The translations under genes and the position numbers were made by a program. From positions 128,457 through 192,456 of the forward strand of contig JAAONU010000025.1 of assembly GCA_012932295.1 (NCBI GenBank): DNA of 64,000 bases, written 5' to 3'. The notes under the pieces were generated by a model. That model saw only the letters and a list, made by a program, of their open reading frames with translations, made no database searches and was not told the DNA's origin. Shown one piece after another: positions 35,424-46,784 of this stretch. The stretch comes from Cyclina sinensis (taxonomy: Eukaryota; Mollusca; Bivalvia; Venerida; Veneridae). Numbering within the stretch: position 1 is the first letter of the stretch; the number at the start of each line of letters is the position of its first letter.

Positions 35424-37097
35424 TCTCTAGTGTCACAGCATCACAGACATCACTTAATCCTGAATCACATCCAAAACCACACAGGCCATGTCCATTTTGT
35501 TTCTGCGACAAATCTGCATTAACAAAGCATTTGATGATAAAACACAGTGATCAAGAAGAAGTAAAATTTGCAATGTCTTTGCCAAAACAAGAAAGAAACA
35601 GAGCATTTCTGCTTTTGAAGCGAAAAGGTATCATGCAAAAAAATATGAGAATCCTACGTAGTAACAATGAAAATAAAGAAAAATTAATCATAGAGAGAAA
35701 ATTACGCACTGGTAAAGAGGAAAAAGTTGTATATTGCTCCAAATGTTTTGGTTTCTTCACCAAAGGATTCTTCCACCGTCATAGGCGAACATGCTACATG
35801 AATGAATCTTCCACTAATGTTCCAATGGCTGTTACTCCACAAGAAACATATAGCAATAAAAGAACTGATGCAAAACATGAAGCTTTTGAGTCTGAAATTC
35901 TAGGTTCTCTTCTCAGTGATGATGTTGGAAACATTTGTAAAAATGATAAATTCATAAAAGAATTTGGAAAACAAAAATTCAACAAAGCTTTTACAAGAAA
36001 AGATACCAAGTATGATGATAAAAAAGCCACAATTAGGACAGAAATGCGTAGGTTAGGATGTTTGTACCTGGAATTTAAAAACATTTGTCACAGTAATCAC
36101 ATAAAATGTGATTCTACTATGGACATGGTGAAGAGGACAAACTTTCCATACCTCAGTGAGGCGATAGATAGTATGACAATTGGAGATGATGGAAATATGA
36201 AAGATGGATTAAGGAAAGATGTTGGCTATGTTATTAAGAGATTTTGTAACTTTCTGCATGGCCTGCTGTCTGTGAAAAATGAAGATGCAATGGTTTCAGA
36301 ACTGGACAGGTTTGTAGATGTACTAAATCACTACTGGCCAGAAATATTTGGAGAATCTGAATATAGCCTGAATATAAAAAGACAAACACAATTACGGAAA
36401 CCACACAACTTACCTAAAAAGGAAGAGGTGCAGAAACTGCGTGATTTTACTTTAGAAAAATTGGGTGAAATGACAGCTGATAAGTACAAGTTTGTTGCCT
36501 CTAATGAGTACACATTACTTCGCGATTTAGTTGTTTCTAGGCTGACTTTATTCAATGCAAGGCGTGGTGGAGAACCATCATGCCTGCTGTTGGATCAGTG
36601 GAATGATGCAGAGGAAGACAGCTGGATTGGAAATAAACAGTCCATAAAAGATCCTGTAGAGAGAGCCCTAATTGGTAGGTTTAAAATAACTTACCAACCA
36701 GGTAAAGGTGGAAAACTTGTTCCTCTGCTAATACTTGAAGACTGTTGGGCAGCACTTAGAATTTTATGTGATACTGATATTCGAAAACAGGCTAGTATTC
36801 ATCCAGAGAACAAGTATGTTTTTCCAATGACTCGGTTTTCTTCAAATCATGTATCTGGTTGGAGGTCAGTCAGTGAAATCTGCTCTATGGCAAAGCTTCA
36901 GAAGAAGGTAACAGCAACAAACATGAGGCATTACATAGCTACTTTGTATGCCAGTCTTGAATTGACAGAAGCAGAAAGAGAAACATTTTATGCACATATG
37001 GGACATAGTGCTGATATCAACAAGCATGTATACCAGAGTCCCTTAGCAAGACAGGAAATAATCAAAGTTGGAAAATTTCTGGAAGATGTTGATATGG
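35424..37097 (+). CDS. Exon 11: zinc motifs plus tyrosine-recombinase domain
   Basis: A 1674-nt exon, phase 1 in and out, in frame with the SET exons. A C2H2 motif (Cys 35489 and 35498, His 35528 and 35543; CPFC...KHLMIKH) is followed by CxxC-x11-HxxxC (Cys 35735 and 35744, His 35780, Cys 35792). An N-terminal helical region then precedes the recombinase fold. Catalytic landmarks: box I Arg in NARRGGE (36563), the beta-hairpin Lys in GKGGK (36713), box II Arg in NMRHYIAT (36926), the His of MGHS (37004), and the Tyr of KHVYQ (37031), nine residues after that His, the usual spacing. The His of HxxR is Thr (36917). By established knowledge this fold occurs in Cryptons, DIRS/Ngaro elements and their domesticated relatives. 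No element ends flank it, and it is spliced into a host-like gene, so I infer domestication. Confidence 0.88.
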
Positions 37098-37458
37098 GTA
37101 AGATTATTGAAATTTCAAAGGGAAATAACCCTGAAATTCATTTTTGTACAATAATTCCCCATTTTTCTCATGTGCCTCTTGTTTGACTTAGCTTATAATT
37201 TATATTCAGGTCTGAGAAAAGTTGAGTGTGCTGTCAATGAACAAGTCTTGATATATTTAAGAAAGGTCAGGATCTAAGAGAAAGAGAAGAAGAGAGAGAA
37301 ATTTAATAATACAAAGACATTGCACATATGAATTGAATTTTATAAAATTTATGAACTAAATAAAATTGACATGATTATTAAACCACTTACAAAAAATACA
37401 CCACAATTAACACTTCTATGTATAATCTTACTGTCTAAATTTTTTTATCTGTATGCAG

Positions 37459-37581
37459 GAAAACATCCTACCTCATGTTTGGAACCAGGTACAAGCCAAA
37501 ACACACAGCCCATACAACCTCATTATTCTGATGATATTAAACAGCTGGGAAAAGAAGTTAGAAACCAGTCATTGCAAAACA
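37459..37581 (+). CDS. Exon 12: linker
   Basis: A 123-nt exon between TCTGTATGCAG and GTAAGT encodes GKHPTSCLEPGTSQNTQPIQ, then PHYSDDIKQLGKEVRNQSLQ. Phase 1 in and out. Polar, probably flexible, directly after the recombinase domain. Confidence 0.8.
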
Positions 37582-37904
37582 GTAAGTTGTTTATGAATTG
37601 GATGACAAATGTAATTTAATAGTTTTAATCAAAACAGTTAATGCTTATTTGGTGTAAGATTGTATCTGTATGTAGAGATAAACAGGACACCTTCACTTAA
37701 AAATAAATGCTAGAAACTTTGCTCATTGAGCAGGTCAGACATCGAGGTATTTCATGTTGTGACACTTTAATATTAATTTATAAGGCATAAAATTAATCTC
37801 AGTTAATTGTATCTGTGATGACACTTTGCTTGTATGATTTGTGGCTCAAATTATGCAGGGTAATGTAACAAGACCTTAAATACACCTAAACATAGCTTTT
37901 GATA

Positions 37905-38735
37905 TCAGAAGCCCCTGGCATCCTCCATTTAATGTACTGAAACAAGTACCTATTCTTCTACCACCTTCCTACACTTCTATGGTCAGCGTTGTAGATAAGC
38001 TGCGTATCGGCTTAATGTACGCTTCAGAAATAACGAGATACGCTCCAAGTATCATTTCTGTGCGTACATTTGACGCAAACCCTTTAGAACTTACGCAAAC
38101 TACGAAAATCTTATGCGTAAAATTCATAACAAAAACAGGAACAGCTGATTTTAACTTCCGCTAAATAAACTGACTGGTTATCTTAAAATTTAGAGCTAAT
38201 TTTGCACGCCGGAGTCAATAAACTGTAAGACAGTCTAGTATACATAATCTGTGTTGTCTAGACGCATAGTAATTTTTTAAATTGAATTTAAAGAGACAGT
38301 CGAGCGCTTTTATGTTCAATAGCGGACGTTCATGATTTTATGTGATAATGTCGAACTCGATGCCAATACGAAGCAAAATTGACTGTTTCTTTACATTAAA
38401 AGCCGGTTCAAGTAAAAGTGTAGTGACCCCAGTAATTGAAGAATTAATTAGCACAGTTTTTAAAACAAAAAAAGCACACGTAAAGGTAAATGAAGCCACT
38501 GTATTGTATGGGCTTATATCCTGCTTGTATGTAAAAGAAACCCTAAAATAAAAGAGTCAACACAGATACACTCTGACATTATTTCCCCATTTACCCTCAA
38601 GCAATGCATAATTTGACCATTTACCCCCATGCTTTGAAAAGTGGAGGTATTTACCCACATGTGCAAAAAATTATCTACAACGCTGTATGGTTGCCTCTAG
38701 CAATAAGGTGCTATGGGGGCATGTATGTTATACAA
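37905..38735. repeat. Interspersed repeat split by the 37984-38685 insertion
   Basis: CCTGGCATCCTCCATTTAATG (about 37914), CACCTTCCTACACTTCTATGG (to about 37982) and TGCCTCTAGCAATAAGG (about 38692) match 59114-59400 in order. In that copy CTTTTATGGCTGCATCTAGC is continuous, giving an empty-site comparison for the insertion. Confidence 0.65.
37984..38685. mobile_element. 702-bp TIR transposon with TATGGT duplication
   Basis: CAGCGTTGTAGATAA (37984-37998) is perfectly inverted at 38671-38685. TATGGT lies on both sides (37978-37983 and 38686-38691). A related uninterrupted site exists at about 59380. The interior has one 69-codon frame (38342) but no transposase signature, so it is non-autonomous. 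CAG termini fit hAT-type elements, but a 6-bp duplication is short for hAT, so the superfamily is open. Confidence 0.8.
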
Positions 38736-38994
38736 ACATCTCTTGTTGTTTTTATTAAGTTCAGTAACTAAAATCCTTTTGTCTAGATTTTAAACTTCAC
38801 ACTTCGATGTTGATGCCATGATTGCAAAGCTGTACCTGTCATTCAAAGTGGTGAATGCTTTTGTGGCTGTGCAAATTGATCACGCTTGATTTTTTCATTT
38901 AAATAAATCAAAGGCTGATTTTATACAGGATTCAACATTCTCACTAACAAGACATGTATGTATTGAGTGTCTGTGGGATGTTTCCAAAACATTT

Positions 38995-39600
38995 TTGTCG
39001 AGCCCGCTTGCGGTGAGCTCGACTTAGTCGCCACTTTTGGCGTATAGTTCGGTGTATGTGCGTCCATCCAGATTTGTCCAGTCTATTTCTTGCTCATTCT
39101 TTGAAGGATTACATAATTAATTGGTACAAATGTTCACCATGATAGGGTATTGTGTCGCACACAAAACCCAGGTCCGCTGCTAAAAGGTCAAGGTCACAGG
39201 GGTCAGCGCAAAACCCATGTCCTGAGTGTTACTTCTACATGCATGGAGGGATTTTGATATAACTTGGGGCAAATATTCTCCATAGTGAGGCAGGTGTCTG
39301 TGGTAAAGGTCAAGGTCTTACTTCAGGGTCAAAGGTCAAATAACAAATTGTATTAGCATATTTCTTTATACATGGATGGATTTTTATATAAGTTATAACA
39401 AATGTTCTCCATAGTGAGTTGAGTTGTCTTGCACAAAATGAGGGTCAAGGTCACAAGAGGTCAAAGATCAAATAGAAATATCAAAATGTTCAAATAACAT
39501 GAATTGAGTTTTTTAGGCACAAATGTTAATCATGAGACTTCATGTCATGTACATGAACCAGGTCAGAGGTCAAGGTCACCTAAGATGATGCATTGTCAAG
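38995..39600 (+). repeat. Repeat with GTCGAGCCCGC..GAGCTCGAC head
   Basis: The head GTCGAGCCCGCTTGCGG is followed by TGAGCTCGAC, a small hairpin. About three ~130-150-bp units follow, with AAGGTCAAGGTCAC, ATGGA.GGATTTT and ACAAATGTTC.CCATAGTGAG landmarks. Probably another member of the same structural class; no clear 3' end was found. Confidence 0.5.
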
Positions 39601-40121
39601 ATTTTGCCATGGGTATAAAGAGGATGTGCTGTGCACATCTCACCTATGTATACATCTTTCTCCTTGATCTGAAGCTAATAGGTTCAGGTTTGTTCAGAGG
39701 ACACAATGCCACAGGATTTCAAGCAGTCATTTAATAGAAAAGTTGCTTAAGATGGTGTGAGCATGTACAATATCTACTGTATTTGTCATAGGCTTTGCCT
39801 AGTAGGGGTATAATGTATTGCTTGTATTATTCTTAACCACTAAGTGCAGCAGTACACAATGTTGTTTTTTTTTTTTTACACAGTTCTATTTTTTGACAAC
39901 ATAGATACCATAAACATTGATACCTTTTAGCCACTTCAGAACTGAAAGAAACTTATCTACATATTTGTATTTGAACTACTCATAGGTAGCAGAATATCAT
40001 CTAACAATAAAACATAAAATGTGTCCATCTTTCTTCAAGTCAGTGATTAAAAAGTCAGTATTATGTCAGATGATTTCACCTGTCTCAAGTGATTATCATT
40101 TAATTTTTAACATTTTTACAG

Positions 40122-40289
40122 ATGATGGTATCATATACACAAGAGTCAGGGTTGATCAGGATTCAGATGATGATTCAGTAAATGACCCAGATTACAGTGT
40201 TAATGCAGATGATGAGAGTACCGATAGTGAAACAACCGATGACGAGTCTGACCTGGAAATAAATGAGGAGGAAACACCTTACAAAAAGA
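40122..40289 (+). CDS. Exon 13: Asp/Glu-rich acidic segment
   Basis: A 168-nt exon between CATTTTTACAG and GTATAT encodes DDGIIYTRVRVDQDSDDDSV, then a run with ESTDSETTDDESDLEINEEE. Phase 1 in and out. The composition is typical of acidic nuclear-protein linkers and could bind histones or basic domains (inference). Confidence 0.85.
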
Positions 40290-40604
40290 GTATATAAAAT
40301 TATATGAATACTTCTTGTATCAATTTGAAATAAATAAGTTAAGGAACTGAATTTGTATAATGTTAATTGAAACTAAGTTTGCCCTCTAAGCATTGTACAC
40401 TGTTAGTATCAAACTTTTGCTAGATAATTTCTTAATCTCTCATAAACTGTGTACCTGAACTAAACATAAAAAACATATTGTAGACAGTGCATTGAGCTTC
40501 ATTGTATATCATAAGGTCCTAATATAGATATAAAAATGAGGCTAGAAGATTGATTTACTTTTCTAGAATAATTTAACACCAAACAGTACTTTGAATTTCC
40601 ACAG

Positions 40605-40715
40605 AACGACAGTATTCATTTTGGGGAAAAGATGAATCCAACTTAATAAATGAATACTTCAGAAAGTACATCCTCTCCACAGAAAATGTTAAAGCAAATA
40701 CAGGATCTCTACCTG
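40605..40715 (+). CDS. Exon 14: Myb/SANT-like C-terminal domain, first half
   Basis: A 111-nt exon between TTTCCACAG and GTAGGT. It encodes KRQYSFWGKDESNLINEYFR, then KYILSTEN...NTGSLP. The spacing of a Trp, an acidic residue and YF..YI, followed by LPG, resembles the helix pattern of small Myb/SANT-like domains at the C-termini of recombinase-like proteins. Phase 1 in and out; continues in exon 15. Confidence 0.8.
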
Positions 40716-40869
40716 GTAGGTATCTTTGCTTGAGTTTGCAAGATGATGGTATTGGTATTCTTTATTACTGAGACATGCACTTAAAATCACTTTGGTTTTT
40801 CATAGTTAGGGTATATAATACATTTGTATATACTGTATCATATCATATCTATACCCTTTCAACCTGTAG

Positions 40870-41145
40870 CTGGCTCAACTTGCTCATTCGGTAGAGCATC
40901 GGATTGTCAATCTTGAAGATTCCAGTTCAGTCCCCATCAGGGCCGGCAAAATTTCTCTGTGGTAATTGATCTATAGGTCATTTGTCCCTCACCTCTGAAG
41001 CAAGTGAGGAAGTAGTCAGTCACTTGCGGAGAAATTGGTTAGTACACTGGTTGAATACCCAGGAACACTGGTTAGGTGGACTGACCGCCGGGATATGACC
41101 TTAGCTGTTAAACTGGCATTAAACCACAATAAAACAAATAAACTG
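40870..41145 (+). repeat. tRNA-derived SINE of molluscan type
   Basis: The head GTAGCTGGCTCAACTTGCTC, then GGTAGAGCATCGG, TTGTCAA and CCAGTTCAGTCCCCATC, is tRNA-like with degenerate A and B boxes. The anticodon loop would read GTC. The body contains AGTGAGGAAGTAGTCAGTCA, CAGGAACACTGGTTAGG, GACTGACCGCCGGGATATGA and a tail GCATTAAACCACAATAAAAC. This tRNA head, conserved core and ...TAAAC.CAA..AAAC tail is a pattern I associate with bivalve SINEs. The exact family needs comparison. Confidence 0.7.
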
Positions 41146-41307
41146 TTTGGCAGGTTGGTTGTTTGTCATGTTTGACTTACGAAGGTTGTCACCAACTAGT
41201 CATTTAGATTTCAGCAGAAAGAAGACCTACTAATGCTTCAATTTGCAGATGTGCAAGATGTACTTATCATGTGTGTCTATGAAACTGTTCCAAGTTATAG
41301 ACCTTGT

Positions 41308-43224
41308 TAGCTCACCTAAGCAGGAGTTGCTCAAGGGTGAGCTGTAAGGGTGGATTTATGTCCTGGGTCCATTGTCTCCAAAATTTGGCCTTTAAATGAC
41401 TTTTCCATTACCACCAGACCAAAATGATAAAATTTAGCAGGGATGTTCCTCGCATGAAGCTCTAACAAAATTGTTTAAAGACATGAATAACATAAGAAGT
41501 CTGGTTGTTATGGCAACTGAAATATAACATAGTCGACTCCAGGACTTACTAATTAGGTTGATTAGTTAATTATACTGTACTTAAGATATACATGTAGCAG
41601 TATATCATCATGTATAAAAGCAGCCTATTATGTATTTTTCTAGAGTGTGGTTAAAGTGCATTATACATGCATAATGTAATGACTGTTTGTATTGGCTGGA
41701 ATTCAAGTACATAGAGGATATTTTAAAACTTGCAGAATTGGCATAGATTTTTGGGTTTTTGGGTTGACATTTAGATTTCTTATAAATACTCCTGAAATTA
41801 CCAGAAAAGACAAAGTCAAGACAAGACACACTTAAACCACGAACCTGGTTAATAAAATTGTCGAATCACAACGTCGTTTGTCTCAACCATGCCACAGAAA
41901 GGGAAGCCTTAAACAATCTTCATGTCTGAAACCGTCGAGCCTAGAGCTCTTAAATTGATGTATAGCATCCTGTAGTAGACCTCTGCCAAGTTTGTTCAAA
42001 TTATGCTCCTTGGGTCAAAATTGACCTTTCCTTTGGGTCACTTGATTTCCATTGGGTTATTAGAATGCTATTTTGTCTGGCATCTGTCCATCTGGCATCC
42101 ATTCACATTTTGCTTGTAAACACTCTAGAGGCTACAATTTCAATTAGATCTTAATGAAACTTTTATCAAACATTTTTCACCTGATTTAAATGGAACTCGG
42201 TCAAAATGTTTGCCTTAATTAATTCTTGAACAATTTTAAAACAGGGTTACATGCAAACAAAATCTAGGTCACCGGGTCAGACCATTAGAAACTTTTTTGG
42301 CTGACCTGAGCACGAAGTGCTCAAGCATGAGCTTTTGGGATCATTGCTTGTTTGACATCCGTCAGACAAGCAGTTGGGGTGTGCACCATCAACAATTTGA
42401 CTTGAACAACTTCTCCTCCTATACCGTTACGCCAACTTTGATGAAACATTCCTAGGGTATTCCTTGCATGAAGCTCTACCAAAGTTGTTCAGAGAATTGA
42501 ATTCCATCAAGAACTCTGGTTGCCATGGCAACAGAAAGAAAAAACTTTGAAAATCTTCTTGTCTGAAACCACAAGGCTATGAGTCTTAAGATTTGGTATC
42601 TAGCATTGTCTAGTGGACCTCTGCCAAGTTAGTTCAAATTATACCACAGAGGTCAAAATTGGTCCTGTCCCAGGGGTCCATTGATTTTAAACAGGCTTAT
42701 GTAGTGGAGACTTAAAAAATCTTCTTGCTTGAAACCACAAGACTTACAACTTAGACATTTTGCATAAAGCTTCAGCTAGAGGTCCTCTACTTTTGTCCCT
42801 GGTTTCAGAAGTGGCCGCACCGGGTAAATTTTAGACCTTAGATTTTTTTTGCATGGAGCATCATCTGGAGTCCTGTACTAAGATTGTTATAATAATGCTT
42901 CTTTGGTCATTAAAGCCTTGCCACAGGGTCACTTGATTTTACAAAGGCTTATTTAGGAAGACTTAAAAAAATCTTCTTGTCTGAAACAACATAGCCTAGA
43001 ACTTAGATATTTTGCATACATGTAGAGTATCATCTAGATGTCCTCTGCTAAGTTTATTTAAATTATGCCCCTTGGGTGAAAATTGGCTTTACCCTGAGGG
43101 GTCACTTAAATTCATATAGATGTATATACGGAGAACCTTAAAAAAGCTTCTGATGTTGGCTCAACAGCAGACATAGGGCAAAGGATTCAGGCGAGTGATT
43201 GAGGGCCATCATGGCTCTCTTGTT
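41308..43224 (+). repeat. Two adjoining Helentron-like elements
   Basis: The first starts TAGCTCACCTAAGCAGGAGT at 41308 and is interrupted by unrelated DNA at about 41520-41870. The second starts near 42300 (GACCTGAGCACGAAGTGCTC). It holds family B monomers and ends GCGAGTGATTGAGGGCCATC, then ATGGCTCTCTTGTTT. Its 5' hairpin GAGCACGAAGTGCTC is intact. Confidence 0.55.
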
Positions 43225-43760
43225 TGATACTTGAGGTCACAGTTTTTATAAGATCTGAATGAAAAATTGAATAGAGTGTTGAATTACTGGCTAATTCAAA
43301 ATTGGTCACTTGCGGTCAGAAACTAGGTCACCTGGTCAAATCATAGGGAAACCTTGCTGTGTCTGAAACCACCAGGCACTAGATGTTAGATATTTAGTGT
43401 GTAGCTTCTTCTAGGGGACCTGCACTAAGATTGTTCAGTTATGTCCGTGGGGTCAAAAATGAGCCTGCCAAGGTTGTTTTCTTGATTTCAATTGAATTGT
43501 ATTGAGTACTTTCTTGTTTTTGCAGCTAGTGTATGAAAATTTAATCTGTAATTATGCATTTGCTTGTAGATTTGAAATTTGACCATAGCCAGCATTGACC
43601 TTGTACCTAATTATTATTTTCGAAGCTTTGTCTGTGAAATTGGTCTATGGTAGATGAACAACTATGCAAGTAAATTAGTTGAACTTAACTTGATTACTTC
43701 ACTGGCTTTGCTGTTTATAATGGTGGTACTCCATTGAATGATATTGGCCCTCTTGTTTAG
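43225..43760 (+). repeat. Decayed element ending in GGCCCTCTTGTT
   Basis: Diverged family A/B-like units (GGTCAGAAACTAGGTCACC, AAATCATAGGGAAACC) run to ATATTGGCCCTCTTGTTTAG at about 43742. The head is missing. Confidence 0.4.
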
Positions 43761-44089
43761 TGGTGATTTCTAGTAGAGTTTTCAGTTCAGTTTTCAGTAT
43801 GTCCTATGATGAAAATTTTGAAATCTACCAAGTTCAAATCATACTCTGTAACCATTGTGGGCACAATTGATATATATTAAAATATATATCAAAATCTTGT
43901 TAAAATCCTGCCCTAAGGCTAAATTCACTCCCACACCAGGGATGGTGAATTTAAGTGACCCTTCATTTCATTGCTAAATACTAGTAAGTGTTGTTATGGC
44001 TGTCTTATTGTGACTGTGGTCTGCAGTTAAAAAAATAAATTACTTACAACAGCTAATGGTTTTTGTAATAATGCTTACTTTTGTTTTAG

Positions 44090-44230
44090 GAGTGAAGAAA
44101 TTGAAAGCATTCCTTACTAAATATCCAAGCATAAAAGCTGATATGCCAGAAAAGGAAAGGATATATAGACTGAAGTCAAAGATATTTAATGAAAGGAAAC
44201 TTGTTAGAGACAAACTGAGGAAGTCTAAAG
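44090..44230 (+). CDS. Exon 15: Myb/SANT-like domain, second half, Lys/Arg-rich
   Basis: A 141-nt exon after CTTTTGTTTTAG encodes GVKKLKAFLTKYPSIKADMP, then EKERIYRLKSKIFNERKLVR and DKLRKSK. Two basic amphipathic helices are plausible; a nucleic-acid contact is inferred. The donor AAAG|GTAAAT leads to the terminal exon at 56282. If it is not spliced, reading continues GGT AAA TGA and the protein ends at 44238. Confidence 0.8.
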
Positions 44231-44275
44231 GTAAATGAGAAATACACTTACCCATGAATTAGAGTGATATGGTTT

Positions 44276-44625
44276 TAGCTCACATGAGCACAACATGAGC
44301 ACATGGTGAGCTATTGTGAAAGGACTTTGTCTGGCCTCTGTCATGTGTCATCAACTTTTACTTTTAACATCTCCTTTAAAACTGCTGGTCCAAATTGATG
44401 GAAACTGTGTGTGGTTGTTCAATGCTCTACCAAAGTTGCTGAAAGAATTCAATTGTACATGCAGAACTCTGGCAGCCAGTAGAAATCAAAGCACTGAAGG
44501 CACTGAATTTGTTTGGGTCACAGAACCAGTAAACAGTGTTGCTAATATTTCTTTTCTTTCCATTTTGCAGAAAGGTTGTTTAAAAGTGATCATATCTCAT
44601 AATTATTGGTTGATCCTATAAGAGA
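44276..44625 (+). repeat. 5' fragment of a Helentron-like element
   Basis: TAGCTCACATGAGCACAACA and ACATGGTGAGCTATTGTG form the usual head, followed by TCTCCTTTAAAACTGCTGG-type text. The element breaks off before its monomers. The 101-codon frame at 44316 reads through it and is not a gene. Confidence 0.5.
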
Positions 44626-44741
44626 CTAAATACTCCTCTTTGAAAACCACAGTCCTGTCGAAAATATCTCACATATCACTTTGTCAGTAGAGTATTATGT
44701 AGTTTCATGTTAATACATGTTATTGTCTTAAAGATAAGAAC

Positions 44742-44747
44742 AATAAA
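44742..44747 (+). terminator. Candidate poly(A) signal for the short isoform
   Basis: AATAAA lies about 500 nt after the TGA reached by reading through the exon 15 donor. It could serve a transcript ending in that intron. AATAAA is common in AT-rich DNA, so this is weak. Confidence 0.25.
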
Positions 44748-44749
44748 TA

Positions 44750-46077
44750 TGAAAAATTACAATGGACATTAACTGCAAAATTATGTATAAGAACGTCATG
44801 GTTCATATGTATCAATGAAATTTATCAAAGTGTGAAGTTTCAAGTTGATATATCCAATACTTTTGAGTGAATCACCTGCCATAAATTAAGGATGAAAAAT
44901 CACAAAGGACAATAACTGCAAAATTATGCTAAGAAAGTTGTGGTTCTTGGACACTGCAATCTCCTCAGTAAGGTCTGTCCATCTACATAGGTAAGTTTGA
45001 TAAATTACAAATAACTTAAAAATTATGCTAAAGAGATCTTTATTTTCCCAGTGAGGTCTATCCATCTGTCATTTCATCAAAGAAATTTCAAATTGATACC
45101 GCCAATACTTTTTGAATTATGCCCTCAACAAATATCCAGGCCAGGCAGTCAGCTGGTCAAGTTGATTCCAGTATCATCCCCGCTCCATCCCTTCTCTGTG
45201 CGACAAGTTGGGGGGGGGGGGTGGAGGGGGAGGATATAATGAAATTCAAGTAGTAATTGCCTAAGATCAGGTTTATGAAGTTGAAATACAAGACTTAGTG
45301 TTAGTGTGCAAACCAGTGTCTATAGCAACAAAATTGCACCTAGTGAATGCTGTATTAATGGATTTTTGGTCGGTCAGTATATTATAATTCAGATTTGGTA
45401 CCAGGGTTCTAGCTAGCCTATTATCCCATGTCGCAAGCGACATGCCTTCTGGCTTGGGGCTGTGTTTCCGATATGCTTTGAAGTCACCTACATCCCTTAA
45501 TTGTCAAAGGGACATGTCTTTGATAAACAACAATTACATCAGATAGTTATCAGTAGAACACCATGTGCTCTCCATTAATTGATTTCAATCAAATGAAGCG
45601 ACTGGGAGCAATCAACCAGTGACAGCTTACTATACGGAATGTGTGACGTAAAACATTGGGCAGCGTTATTAAGCACCGCCCTAATTTTTTTTGACAGGTA
45701 TTTTCTTTGATTTATTGATAGATGTAGCATGCCAACTCTTAATTATTAGAACTTGTATTGTTCGAAATATTTTCACTGGTTTTCATTTTTTAATCATTGG
45801 CTAAATTAAAGATGAGACAATACAAGACTTTTGAAGATTTGTTTCAACGTAAAAATGTTTTTCGCATGTAAAGTCAGGATAAAGACGATGCCGGTGCTAA
45901 GTTGAAAATTACTTATCTGTTAAATTTTACCAACAAACATAATCGCCGCAATGTTGTTCACATGTATATGTCTTGTTTTCATGAGTGAATCAACGGAGAA
46001 ACAATCTCTGTTATAAAATTCAGAGTAATATTTCACTGGCGTCACATTAAAGAACTTTTACATTATAGAGAACTTCT
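44750..46077. other. Intron 15: repeat scraps and a short hairpin
   Basis: Units with AAATTACAA...ACTGCAAAATTATG recur at about 44755-45030. G-runs are at 45211-45222. CATGTCGCAAGCGACATG (about 45438-45455) is a perfect palindrome with a two-base loop. No gene was recognised. Confidence 0.5.
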
Positions 46078-46149
46078 GGAGCGGATGTGGTCCAGTGGTA
46101 ACGCGCTGGACTGGTAAACCAGGGTTCCCCGAGTTCCATCCCTCGCTCC
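46078..46149 (+). tRNA. tRNA-like sequence, probably a pseudogene or SINE head
   Basis: A 72-bp segment with GGAGCGG/TCGCTCC acceptor arms, an A box (TGGTCCAGTGG), an anticodon arm CTGG-A-CTGGTAA-A-CCAG that would read GGT (Thr), and a degenerate B box (GAGTTCCATCC). The acceptor pairing is good, but the T arm pairs poorly when the acceptor is kept. A functional tRNA is therefore unlikely. Confidence 0.35.
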
Positions 46150-46780
46150 TTCACTAACATTACTTATAGTCTAACCGAGGTCCCATGTATCAGTGCTATA
46201 CACTGAGCATGCAAACAAGCAAATGCAAACCTGTTAAATGATGGATCAGACGTGAATCTGTTTTCCAATCTTAATATCTTAGAATGAATTAATACCGTTT
46301 GCTAAATTTCCTTTTTACATTTTTTGGAATCTGCCATTGGAAGTAAAGGGAGATGTATTTAAAGTTATATGGCATTATCTTTGATAGTATTAAAATAATA
46401 ACTTTGGCAACGAACTTTACAACACTTTGTATATGAATCTTTTCAGGGGGCATTGGTCATATTGGCAACCGTTACCGACTATAAATAAGCTCATATAGAT
46501 AGATATCTTTCTTACTTTTACTAGTAAATTTAACCTTTACTGCTGTCGTGCATATTCTTTATTAATCTAAACTTATTTAAAATGATTTCCAGAATATCGG
46601 TGTTTTCCGGGTTTTCCGTACAATAGGGTTTATTCTCTATCAAATTAAACTTACTTCACGTCATTTAATCTAGCTGAATTTCCTAAATGTTTCATATTGA
46701 AACGTAATTTAAATATATGTGGTATTTTCTCTAGTCTATCTTTACTACTTTTTTACCAAGAGCATCTTATTTAAACTTAC
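46150..46780. other. Intron 15: nothing recognised
   Basis: AT-rich intronic sequence without coding or clear repeats. TTCCAGAATATCGG and TTTTCCGGGTT at about 46588-46612 resemble 50354-50392 and may be pieces of one element. Confidence 0.45.
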
Positions 46781-46784
46781 TAAA

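Noticed and set aside
46078..46149. Functional tRNA-Thr gene
   Set aside because: The acceptor arm pairs but the T arm does not in the same register and the B box is degenerate; kept only as a tRNA-like sequence.
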